Shown here: piece by piece, positions 16,608 through 23,709 of the stretch | Position numbering within the stretch: the stretch's first letter is position 1 | Layout of the letters: each line of letters begins with the position of its first letter | Source of the DNA: Desulfobacteraceae bacterium | Lineage (GTDB): Bacteria > Desulfobacterota > Desulfobacteria > Desulfobacterales > Desulfobacteraceae | DNA: 61,784 nucleotides | Direction: 5' to 3' | NCBI GenBank assembly: GCA_024227235.1 | Contig: JAAEKY010000007.1 | Coordinates: forward strand, 1-61,784 | Notes under the pieces: generated by a model | Seen by the model: the letters and a program-made list of their open reading frames with translations, nothing else | Database searches by the model: none | Told to the model about the DNA's origin: nothing | Made by a program: the position numbers and the translations under genes

Positions 16608-18683
16608 TTAATTAAATTGAGTAACACTTGGAAACAACTTTGATTCTGTATGCGGCAGGAATTGAGCCCTTGTAAATTCATCCATAAACTTAGTATTACT
16701 GGAAAAATCAATATAAGTCATGGTATTTGATATTTCGATCGCCTGCTGTCGATGATCGTTTGACAACAATGCCATATAGGCTCCGGCTATAGAGCTGTTA
16801 CCCATGTATTTAAATTTCTCTCTTTCCATGTCAGGCAAAAGGCCGATGGTTACTGCCTTTTCAATATCAAGATATTGACCAAACCCACCTGTAATGATCA
16901 TCTGCGAAACCATTGAAAAATCCATCCCTATTTCTTCAAGCAGGACCGAAAAACCGGCATAGACTGCTGCCTTGCTCAAAATTAAACTTTTAATATCCGA
17001 TTCGGTAAAAATAATATCCTCTTCGATATCGATCGCATCTGCAAATTCTAAAATAAACGCCGGCTCCTCATTAATAACTGTCATTCTGGGATGCTCTTCA
17101 TCTATCCTGAATCTTCCATCCTGGCCCAAAACGCCTTTAAATAACATTTCCGACAAAAGATCGATCATCCCCGACCCGCAGATTCCCCTGGCAGCCTTAT
17201 TGTCTACAGTATTATATTCAGGTTTAAATGTTTCAGGATCAAGTGTTATTTTCTCAATCGCACCAGATTCTGCACGCATCCCCCATCGAATGCCTCCCCC
17301 CTCAAATGCAGGACCTGCTGAACAGGCAGCAGTCATAAGGAACTCGTTATTCCCCAGTACAATTTCCCCATTCGTTCCAACATCAATAAAAAGGGTTAAA
17401 TCACTCTCCTTGCAAAAGCCTGTATATAGTACTCCGGAAACGATATCTCCCCCCACATAACTGGCGGGTCCCGGCATAACAAAGATACCTGCATAGTGGG
17501 CAGCTTTCAACCCGATATGTCCGGCCTTGATTATTGGAAACTCTGATATGGTAGGGATATAGGGTTCACGTCTTATGTATTTAGCCTGGATTCCAAGCAA
17601 CAGGTGAATCATTGTTGTATTTCCAGATATTACAATATTTTCAATATTTTTATGAGATTCTGAAAGTGACTCAAGCGCTCTTAGACAAAGGTTATTAATA
17701 GTGGATAATGCCATCTTTTTTAATTTTTTTACACCATCTTTTTCAGAACAGACGATGCGGTTGATAACATCATCTCCACATGCAGCCTGGCTGTTATGAC
17801 CGGATGCTGCACTCAAGACATCCCCTGTGAGCATATCCACTATGTAGACAACTATTGAGGTGGTTCCAAGATCCACAGCCATACCAAGAGATCTCTTCTC
17901 TTGATCAGCAGATGTCACAGCCACAATTTCTGATGAACATTTTTTTTGAAGAACCGACGCCGTCACATTCCAATCATTTTCTCTGACTGATTCACTCAAC
18001 TGTCTCATCACCCTGATCCCGGTGCTCATTATATGGATATCACACCCGTTTTGGTTTAGCTGTCGTTTCAATCGATCAAGATCACTGACAGTATCCTCCA
18101 ACGTAGGCGGTTCAAGTTGAAGCGTGTATTTTTTAACCATAGGATCAATCTGAGAGACAAGGCCTTCTAATTTCTTTGTGGCTTCTTTTCCCATCCCAAT
18201 AGTTTTAAGCTTTTTCTCCAATGTTTCTTCAGGAATGATAACTGAAAGATTGTCCAGTATTTTTGCCTGGCAGGCCAACACATACCCTTTTTCAATTTCT
18301 TTTCTGGTAAGCATGGCATTTTTTTTATGTTCGACAGCGCCTGATTCAACAATCAATTTACATTTTCCGCATGACCCTTTGCCATTGCATGATGCATTTA
18401 TATATAAATTTGCTTTTTGAGAAGCTTCAAGCAGGTTATCGCCTTCTTGTACAGTTACTTTAATATCACCCGGTTGAAATACTATAGATAATTCTTTCGC
18501 TGTTGATTTGCCAGGCTCAGATTCAAAATCTTTTGTAGAAATAAAATGAATGGGACACGAAGATCGAAATTTACAATAGATATCCGGATCCCGGCACTCA
18601 AGGCACTCATCACAAAGGTAAATATTATGTTTCATACAAAGATAGCTGGTCTCTATGTCAGAATGATTAGTACATTTTCCCAT
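16608..18683 (-). CDS. RACo-like corrinoid activation ATPase with Cys-rich N-terminus
   Basis: About 691 residues. An N-terminal Cys/His cluster (CTNHSDIETSYLC, CDECLEC, then further Cys) resembles a B-box zinc finger. A plant-type [2Fe-2S] ferredoxin follows (CNGKGSCGKC, then a fourth Cys in LACQAK), then a linker and an ASKHA ATPase domain (GMAVDLGTTSIVVY, FIDVGTNGEIV, GNTTMIHLLLG) of the DUF4445 family. RACo proteins use ATP and a low-potential electron to rescue Co(II) corrinoids in methyltransferases. The start is put at 18683 because GGGAGGGG lies just upstream, inside the longer frame beginning at 18698. No corrinoid protein is adjacent. Confidence 0.88.
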   Translation of the reverse strand: MGKCTNHSDIETSYLCMKHNIYLCDECLECRDPDIYCKFRSSCPIHFISTKDFESEPGKSTAKELSIVFQPGDIKVTVQEGDNLLEASQKANLYINASCNGKGSCGKCKLIVESGAVEHKKNAMLTRKEIEKGYVLACQAKILDNLSVIIPEETLEKKLKTIGMGKEATKKLEGLVSQIDPMVKKYTLQLEPPTLEDTVSDLDRLKRQLNQNGCDIHIMSTGIRVMRQLSESVRENDWNVTASVLQKKCSSEIVAVTSADQEKRSLGMAVDLGTTSIVVYIVDMLTGDVLSAASGHNSQAACGDDVINRIVCSEKDGVKKLKKMALSTINNLCLRALESLSESHKNIENIVISGNTTMIHLLLGIQAKYIRREPYIPTISEFPIIKAGHIGLKAAHYAGIFVMPGPASYVGGDIVSGVLYTGFCKESDLTLFIDVGTNGEIVLGNNEFLMTAACSAGPAFEGGGIRWGMRAESGAIEKITLDPETFKPEYNTVDNKAARGICGSGMIDLLSEMLFKGVLGQDGRFRIDEEHPRMTVINEEPAFILEFADAIDIEEDIIFTESDIKSLILSKAAVYAGFSVLLEEIGMDFSMVSQMIITGGFGQYLDIEKAVTIGLLPDMEREKFKYMGNSSIAGAYMALLSNDHRQQAIEISNTMTYIDFSSNTKFMDEFTRAQFLPHTESKLFPSVTQFN

Positions 18684-18709
18684 TTTCCCCTCCCACATAT
18701 TTTAAATCG

Positions 18710-19021
18710 TTATATGCTGTTTCCTATAACTTCATTCAGGCTTAGCTCAAGAATGTCTTCTGACTGAACGCCTACAAACCTTTTAACTTCTTGACCCTCT
18801 TGAAAAATGATCAACGTAGGAATACTTTGCACCATGTAATATGTTGCAAGTGTTTTTTGCGTATCGATATCAACTTCAACAATAGTTGCCTTTCCCCTGA
18901 ATTTATTAACCATCCCTTTAATAACAGGTTCCATTGCTTTACAAGGGCCACACCAGGAAGCACTAAAATCAACCAGAGCGATTTTACCTTTTAGATTTAA
19001 TTGAAATTGTTTAATATCCAT
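18710..19021 (-). CDS. Thioredoxin
   Basis: A 103-residue classical thioredoxin: strand VDFSASWCGPCK with the redox pair in WCGPC, cis-proline in QSIPTLIIF and a final helix. It is cytoplasmic and reduces disulfides at the expense of thioredoxin reductase. It starts the minus-strand operon with the RACo-like and BASS genes (27 bases to the former), so it may keep these proteins' cysteines reduced. AAAGGATGAATAATT precedes the ATG as a modest ribosome site. Confidence 0.93.
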   Translation of the reverse strand: MDIKQFQLNLKGKIALVDFSASWCGPCKAMEPVIKGMVNKFRGKATIVEVDIDTQKTLATYYMVQSIPTLIIFQEGQEVKRFVGVQSEDILELSLNEVIGNSI

Positions 19022-19123
19022 AATTATTCATCCTTTATATTATTTCAAAATATGGTTGAAAAATGAACAATCAAAAATCATGCCTACCCGAATGTCATGC
19101 CCCCCATTACTTATCTTAACTAC

Positions 19124-19151
19124 TTGAAATAAATATAAATATTTATTTCAA
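19124..19151. promoter_or_regulatory. Perfect 28-base palindrome
   Basis: TTGAAATAAATAT and ATATTTATTTCAA are perfect 13-bp arms around AA, about 100 bases upstream of the thioredoxin gene and 140 before the sigma-54 promoter on the other side. It is AT-only in the centre, with no coding context. An operator for the thioredoxin operon or an activator site is likely. Confidence 0.5.
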
Positions 19152-19182
19152 CTGTAGGGTCGTTGAAACTAATGTTATTTGC

Positions 19183-19201
19183 TTGGAAAAAATATTTCCA
19201 A
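19183..19201. promoter_or_regulatory. Inverted repeat TTGGAAA-N5-TTTCCAA
   Basis: A 7-bp perfect inverted repeat about 90 bases upstream of the sigma-54 promoter at 19291, next to a GGTAAC half-site at 19205. The position suits an enhancer site. Confidence 0.4.
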
Positions 19202-19290
19202 TCAGGTAACGGTTGTTGCGTTGGCCTGTTTTTGAAATCAAACCTTTAAATTCAGATCGTTTGAATAAGGCATGGATTAAATCATTTCTA

Positions 19291-19306
19291 TGGCATACTG
19301 TTTGCA
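19291..19306 (+). promoter_or_regulatory. Sigma-54 promoter of the small selenoprotein
   Basis: TGGCATACTGTTTGCA has GG-N10-GC and matches the consensus at both hexamers. It lies 31 bases before the ATG of the 53-codon gene. Confidence 0.85.
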
Positions 19307-19337
19307 GTAATATTATAAAAAATTACAAAGGAGAATT

Positions 19338-19499
19338 ATGAAAGATCTAATTTATATCGGCATTTTTATGGGTATATACATATTACTGCAGGTGTATATA
19401 TTGCCTAAAATGGGTATATCCACCTGAATGAAAACTTCCTGTCAGGTGACAGACGAGAAAAAAAATGACCCGGTTTCGCAAGTCAAAAATAACAAGTAA
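19338..19499 (+). CDS. 53-residue membrane protein, probable selenoprotein (U30)
   Basis: AAAGGAG six bases upstream of ATG 19338 is a strong ribosome site behind a clear sigma-54 promoter. The frame encodes a hydrophobic helix (residues 4-22, LIYIGIFMGIYILLQVYIL) followed by PKMGIST and a UGA at 19425-19427. If the UGA is selenocysteine the frame continues to TAA at 19497-19499 with U-MKTSC and a polar tail. U30-x4-C35 would be a redox pair just outside the membrane helix. A hairpin CTGTC-AGGT-GACAG starts 12 bases after the UGA, with loop AGGU resembling known bSECIS loops. Terminating at UGA would give a 29-residue peptide. The gene is too short for most gene finders. Function unknown; it is probably part of the sulfur or thiol regulon. 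Confidence 0.65.
19439..19452 (+). promoter_or_regulatory. bSECIS-like hairpin in the small gene
   Basis: CTGTCAGGTGACAG is a perfect palindrome; as RNA it gives a 5-bp stem with an AGGU loop. The gap from UGA to stem is 11 bases, shorter than for the rhodanese hairpins but inside the range reported for bacterial SECIS loops. Confidence 0.5.
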
Positions 19500-19547
19500 C
19501 ACTAGGTAACACTAATAGCAGCTATTGACAGTAACGGTAACGTTACC
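19495..19547. promoter_or_regulatory. Cluster of GGTAAC half-sites before activator 2
   Basis: AGTAACACTA and GGTAACACTA are tandem (19495-19514), and GGTAACGTTACC (19536-19547) is a perfect 12-base palindrome ending 56 bases before the activator gene. Likely autoregulatory binding sites. Confidence 0.5.
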
Positions 19548-19603
19548 TATCCTATTAAACGAGCAAACAGAAAGGATGGTATGACTCTTTTAAAGGAATC
19601 TGT

Positions 19604-21019
19604 ATGAAAACGCATGAATTATGGAATGTTAATTTTTTAAACCAAATTCTCGACACTATGGCAGAAGGCTTGTTTACCCTTGATGATAAGGGTACGATTA
19701 CATCTTGGAATACGTCCATGAAAAAAATAAGCGGGTATTCTGCCCAGGAAGCTGTCGGAAAAGGTTGCGGATTATTACAATGCAGTCGTTGTTACGGCGA
19801 AAAGTGTCCTGCAGATATCGGCGAATGCGGGGTGATGCGACATGGAAAAACTGAAGCTAAAGAGTGTTTTATTCGACACAAAGACGGTCATGATATTCCT
19901 GTAATAAAAAATGCAAGACTTGCCACGGATAACGATGGGCAGGTACTCGGGATAGTAGAAACGATAACTGATCTTACAGAAATTAAAGAAATCAAGCAAA
20001 CAGCAGAAGAGGCCCAAAGAAAACTAAAAAAAGTATACAGACTTGGTAACATCATTGGAAAAAGCGCTGTAATGCAAAATGTTTTTGATGCCATTAGAGC
20101 GGCAGCAGACAGTCAGGCTAATATCTTGATTCAAGGGAAAAGTGGAACTGGAAAAGAATTGGTCGCGGGCGCAATACACTATAACGGCCCGAATGCCGAA
20201 GAACCCTTGATTACAGTAAATTGCTCTGCTCTATCAGAAACCCTGCTTGAAAGTGAATTGTTCGGTCATGTAAAAGGTGCATTCACTGGTGCGCATAGAG
20301 ATCGTAAAGGACGATTTGAACAAGCAGATAAAGGAACAATTTTTTTAGATGAAATCGGTGAGTTAACACCCTATATGCAGATAAAATTACTACGGGTTCT
20401 TCAGGAAAGGGAAATAGAGCGGGTAGGTGCTTCAAAAAAAATTAAAATCGATATCCGAATTATAGCAGCAACACATAAAAACCTCTATGATCTTACCCGG
20501 GAGGGAAAATTTCGTGAAGACCTTTTTTACCGACTGAAAGTATTTCCAATAAATGTTCCACCTTTAATCGATAGACGAGACGATATTCCCATTCTAGTAA
20601 ACCATTTCATCCAAAAAGGAAATAAAAGGGAAGGCAAAAAGATATCCAAAATTTCTACAAATAGTATGAAAAAAATTATGGAGCATTCCTGGCCAGGAAA
20701 TATTAGAGAACTTGAAAATGCCATTGAACATGCCTTTGTTCTTTGTAATTCAGATCAAATTGATTTAAAAGATTTACCTATAGAAATTAGAGAATCTCAA
20801 ATGGTACATCAATCAAACAATACCACAAACAGATATAACAAAACAGACCAGGTCCCATCGAACAAAAAACCTTTTTTGCTAACAAAAGAGTCTTTGATTG
20901 GTCTACTTGAGGAATGTGGTTGGAATAAGGCAGAAGTCGGACGAAGGATTAATAAAAGCAGGACTGCTGTTTGGAAATATATGAAAAAATGGAATATACC
21001 ATTACAAAAACAACCATAA
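19604..21019 (+). CDS. Sigma-54 activator with Cys-rich PAS domain (2)
   Basis: A 471-residue enhancer-binding protein. The PAS domain (residues 10-130) has C55, C60, C63, C68, C75 and C88; five of these align with those of the activator at 13350-14756. The AAA+ domain carries Walker A GKSGTGKE, the canonical GAFTGA loop, Walker B TIFLDEIGE and the sensor and arginine residues expected of the family. The Fis-type helix-turn-helix is at the C-terminus (NKAEVGRRINKSRTAVWKYM). No receiver domain. The nearby sigma-54 promoter at 19291 and GGTAAC sites are its likely targets. Confidence 0.93.
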   Translation: MKTHELWNVNFLNQILDTMAEGLFTLDDKGTITSWNTSMKKISGYSAQEAVGKGCGLLQCSRCYGEKCPADIGECGVMRHGKTEAKECFIRHKDGHDIPVIKNARLATDNDGQVLGIVETITDLTEIKEIKQTAEEAQRKLKKVYRLGNIIGKSAVMQNVFDAIRAAADSQANILIQGKSGTGKELVAGAIHYNGPNAEEPLITVNCSALSETLLESELFGHVKGAFTGAHRDRKGRFEQADKGTIFLDEIGELTPYMQIKLLRVLQEREIERVGASKKIKIDIRIIAATHKNLYDLTREGKFREDLFYRLKVFPINVPPLIDRRDDIPILVNHFIQKGNKREGKKISKISTNSMKKIMEHSWPGNIRELENAIEHAFVLCNSDQIDLKDLPIEIRESQMVHQSNNTTNRYNKTDQVPSNKKPFLLTKESLIGLLEECGWNKAEVGRRINKSRTAVWKYMKKWNIPLQKQP

Positions 21020-21039
21020 GATAAAAAGGAGTACTCACA

Positions 21040-21507
21040 ATGGTTCATATTGGTTTTATCAAAAGTCCGTTTAAAAAACTTGAAAACATGCCGATTCAAA
21101 GCGTTGGTGCCCAATCTACTGAAGGATCTGTTCATATCTATCCAGATTTTGTACAAGGTTTAAAGGATTTAGATGGCTTTAGCCATATTTATGCAATTTA
21201 TGAGTTTCATAAAAGCAACAATTATAATCTGATTGTAAAGCCCTTTCTCGATGATACAAAACGTGGATTGTTCTCAACCAGGGCGCCTAAAAGACCAAAT
21301 CCAATCGGCCTTTCAATTTTTAATATTGTAAAAGTAATAAATGAAACAATTCTTGTAAAAGGAGTCGATGTACTCGATGGGACACCATTGCTTGATATCA
21401 AGCCATATGTATCAAAATTTGATATTATTCATAATTCAAAAAATGGTTGGCTTGAAAAGACTATGAATAAAAGCGATACTATTGTTTCAGACAAAAGATT
21501 CAAATAG
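21040..21507 (+). CDS. trmO: TrmO/TsaA-like tRNA methyltransferase
   Basis: A 155-residue protein of the YaeB/TsaA family, a SAM-dependent beta-barrel fold that N6-methylates threonylcarbamoyladenosine in tRNA (TrmO in E. coli). Diagnostic stretches are the N-terminal IGFIKSPF, LDGFSHIYAIYEFH, and the RGLFSTRAPKRPNPIGLSIF box that binds SAM. It starts 20 bases after the sigma-54 activator with a good AAAGGAG site, so the two are probably co-transcribed. The shorter length compared with E. coli TrmO reflects absence of the C-terminal domain, as in archaeal homologs. A role other than tRNA modification cannot be excluded. Confidence 0.85.
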   Translation: MVHIGFIKSPFKKLENMPIQSVGAQSTEGSVHIYPDFVQGLKDLDGFSHIYAIYEFHKSNNYNLIVKPFLDDTKRGLFSTRAPKRPNPIGLSIFNIVKVINETILVKGVDVLDGTPLLDIKPYVSKFDIIHNSKNGWLEKTMNKSDTIVSDKRFK

Positions 21508-21517
21508 AATAAAAGGA

Positions 21518-21697
21518 CTGTCCCATGCATTAATCCATTTTAGTTGAAATCATTGACAATTTTAATACTGCCTGATAGAGCCATCACGCATTATGGAAAC
21601 GGTTATTTACACATTTTTATCATGATTTTGATATTCAAAATGTACAATTAAACAACGTCTTGATTTTTCCTAAATAACCTGACAAAAAAAGGGACAG
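21518..21697. repeat. Intergenic element with CTGTCCC/GGGACAG ends
   Basis: The gap between the TrmO-like gene and the next gene begins with CTGTCCC (21518-21524) and ends with its reverse complement GGGACAG (21691-21697). The left end, including ATTAATCCAT, matches 2141-2161. The interior is AT-rich with no gene. It resembles a small non-autonomous or REP-type element. Confidence 0.45.
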
Positions 21698-21732
21698 AAG
21701 CCTCAAGCATTTACGCAAAGAAAGGAGAGGGT

Positions 21733-22161
21733 ATGCCATTCTCGAGTCAAAAAAAATCTTTGGGTATTATATTAATATTTACACCTTTGGTCATCGCATT
21801 TGCCATTGCTTTTTATAATTCTGCAAAAAATCCTGTAAAGCCCTATTTTAGATTTAAAAACAAATTTAGGAATGTAATTGACGAGTCTTTACCATCGCTG
21901 CCTTCGGATCAGGTAATCCTGGAAAAGGATATAAAAAAAATTATCGGAAAAACCGGCCTTGTTTTTAAAGGACTGTCCCAAGGGGCCATTCATATTGAAC
22001 TGTATCTTCTTGAATTTGATTCGGATATGCCATATCCTAAAAAGTTTACCAAAGAAGCTGCTCGTGATGGTATTTGGATAGACAATGTGCAGCTCCAGCT
22101 TGTCAAAGTTAAAGAAAATAAGTTGCGTTTAAAGATTTTGGGAGTACGGGAATTAAACTAA
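21733..22161 (+). CDS. Small membrane-anchored protein, unknown
   Basis: A 142-residue protein with an N-terminal membrane helix (about residues 9-28, LGIILIFTPLVIAFAIAFY) and a soluble domain of alternating strands (GLVFKGLSQGAIHIELYLLEFD, then WIDNVQLQLVKVKENKLRLKIL). AAAGGAGAGG precedes the ATG. No family recognised. The soluble part is probably outside the cytoplasm. It lies 525 bases upstream of the SPFH gene in the same direction and might belong to that module. Confidence 0.7.
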   Translation: MPFSSQKKSLGIILIFTPLVIAFAIAFYNSAKNPVKPYFRFKNKFRNVIDESLPSLPSDQVILEKDIKKIIGKTGLVFKGLSQGAIHIELYLLEFDSDMPYPKKFTKEAARDGIWIDNVQLQLVKVKENKLRLKILGVRELN

Positions 22162-22686
22162 TTTGTCTTATTTTAGCGGCATCAGCACTGTTAAAATGGC
22201 ACCATCATTTATAGAAATAAACGACCCTGTTGCAAATGGCGGGAAATATGACCCGTGGGAATTAAAAAAATACTGCACGGAAACAGAACAGATGATGTTC
22301 GAATTCGAACACTTCATATAACAATTAGAGTGCATCCATTAAGCGTATCACTCAATTTGATTGGTTATCACTAACGGCATAGTTATTGCTATCACTATAT
22401 TCAAAAACAAATAGATTTTTTTACTATTGCAGCGAATAACTATTATTGAAAACAAAAAAATACACCCCTGGGAAAGTAATATTATACAGCAGCGTCAACA
22501 GGGAATTTGAATCAGAGGGGCAGCGGGTGGTTAAAAACTTTAGGGAAGGGACCTTTACGTCTTTTAAATACGTGTCTGACTCATGCTCCAGTTGGATAAC
22601 TAAAAATTGTTTAGAGCCCTATTACAGAATTTTAAATTACGATATTTTTATCACCATCTGACGTCACCAAAAAGAAAGGATCAGCT
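22162..22686. other. Gap before the SPFH gene
   Basis: No firm gene. A 41-codon frame at 22196-22321 (starting MAPSFIEIND, ending FEFEHFI) has protein-like composition but no clear ribosome site. A 71-codon frame from a TTG at 22446 is not convincing. AAAGGA lies before the SPFH ATG at 22687. Confidence 0.4.
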
Positions 22687-23673
22687 ATGAAGGGTCAGTC
22701 TCCTAAAGTTTTCCTACAGCGGGCAAGAATGATAAATCTGATTAGAATTATGACAGTTATCTTTCTTGTTGTTGCGCTTATTTATTCTTTGGCAGCGGTT
22801 GTTTACTCAACCAAAGTCATATACAAAGTTAAGCTTAATTATGCAGTAATTCTTGAGCAGTTCGGTGGGAAACGACAGGCAGTAACTGATGTTGGGTGGC
22901 ACTACAGGCTGCCGTTTTTTACCAAGCTTGAAAAAGAAGTCCCTTTGATGAATCAAATTTTATATCTCGGTGGAAGTTCTGCACCGATAAAAATTATTTC
23001 CCAAGAGAATGTAGCACTTTGGACGTCTGCATTGATGACATTCAAAATAAAAAATTTACATGTCTGGGGAATAGAGAACCTGGACCCTGAAACCCTGCTT
23101 CAGGGTGACTTTGATGGTATTGCGAAAGACACTTTGCAAGCCCAGGAAGTAAACAAACTGATCAGCGAAAGAGAAAAAATTAAAGAGATCATTTTTCAGT
23201 CTTTAAAAAACCGTCCTATTAACAAAGATAGTCCTACTATTGAAGGTAAATTTGGTATTGAAGTGGTCAGTTTTGTACTTAATGAGACCCGGTTTGGGGA
23301 AAAACTGGTTGAAGCAACTGAGGAAAAAAAGAGACGCCAGCTCATCGCAGAGGCAGATAATTATGCAGCAGATCAAGAAGCCGACAGGATAAAAAAATTA
23401 TATAAAGCCTATCTTGAAGGGATACACTCTCTGCATTTAGCGCTTGGCGGAGATGAAAACCAAAGCGTTAATCCAGCACTATTTGAATTTTTGACCCAGC
23501 AAAAATGGGCGACTGCCTATGAAAAGAGTCCATCTGAACAAAAAACATTTGTTCTTCATGGCGCAGGGCAGCCCCCTTCTCTAACATTGCCCTCTGAAAC
23601 AAATGGAAAAATTTTAGCTCCTGGGAATGGTCCTAAAGCGACCTCTTCTAAGGTTATTTGGAAAAAACCTTAA
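22687..23673 (+). CDS. SPFH/band-7 membrane protein
   Basis: A 328-residue protein with one N-terminal membrane helix (about residues 18-42) followed by an SPFH domain: YAVILEQFGGKRQAVTDVGWHYRLPFF is the family's opening, and residues about 215-245 (EATEEKKRRQLIAEADNYAADQEADRI) form the following coiled coil with EEK-RRQ-IAEA typical of HflK/HflC, prohibitin and stomatin. Such proteins form ring or cage assemblies on membranes that hold or control AAA+ proteases. The gene is 36 bases upstream of a AAA+/Lon protease gene, so a physical complex is likely. The Pro- and Ser-rich C-terminal tail is unusual in length and has no known motif. Confidence 0.9.
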   Translation: MKGQSPKVFLQRARMINLIRIMTVIFLVVALIYSLAAVVYSTKVIYKVKLNYAVILEQFGGKRQAVTDVGWHYRLPFFTKLEKEVPLMNQILYLGGSSAPIKIISQENVALWTSALMTFKIKNLHVWGIENLDPETLLQGDFDGIAKDTLQAQEVNKLISEREKIKEIIFQSLKNRPINKDSPTIEGKFGIEVVSFVLNETRFGEKLVEATEEKKRRQLIAEADNYAADQEADRIKKLYKAYLEGIHSLHLALGGDENQSVNPALFEFLTQQKWATAYEKSPSEQKTFVLHGAGQPPSLTLPSETNGKILAPGNGPKATSSKVIWKKP

Positions 23674-23709
23674 AAGCGACCTTATTTCATTTTATCCAAG
23701 GAGAAGGGT

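Noticed and set aside
18791-18994. Frame opposite thioredoxin
   Set aside because: Antisense shadow with no support of its own.
22446-22661. 71-codon frame before the SPFH gene
   Set aside because: TTG start without ribosome site, no recognisable fold and atypical composition.
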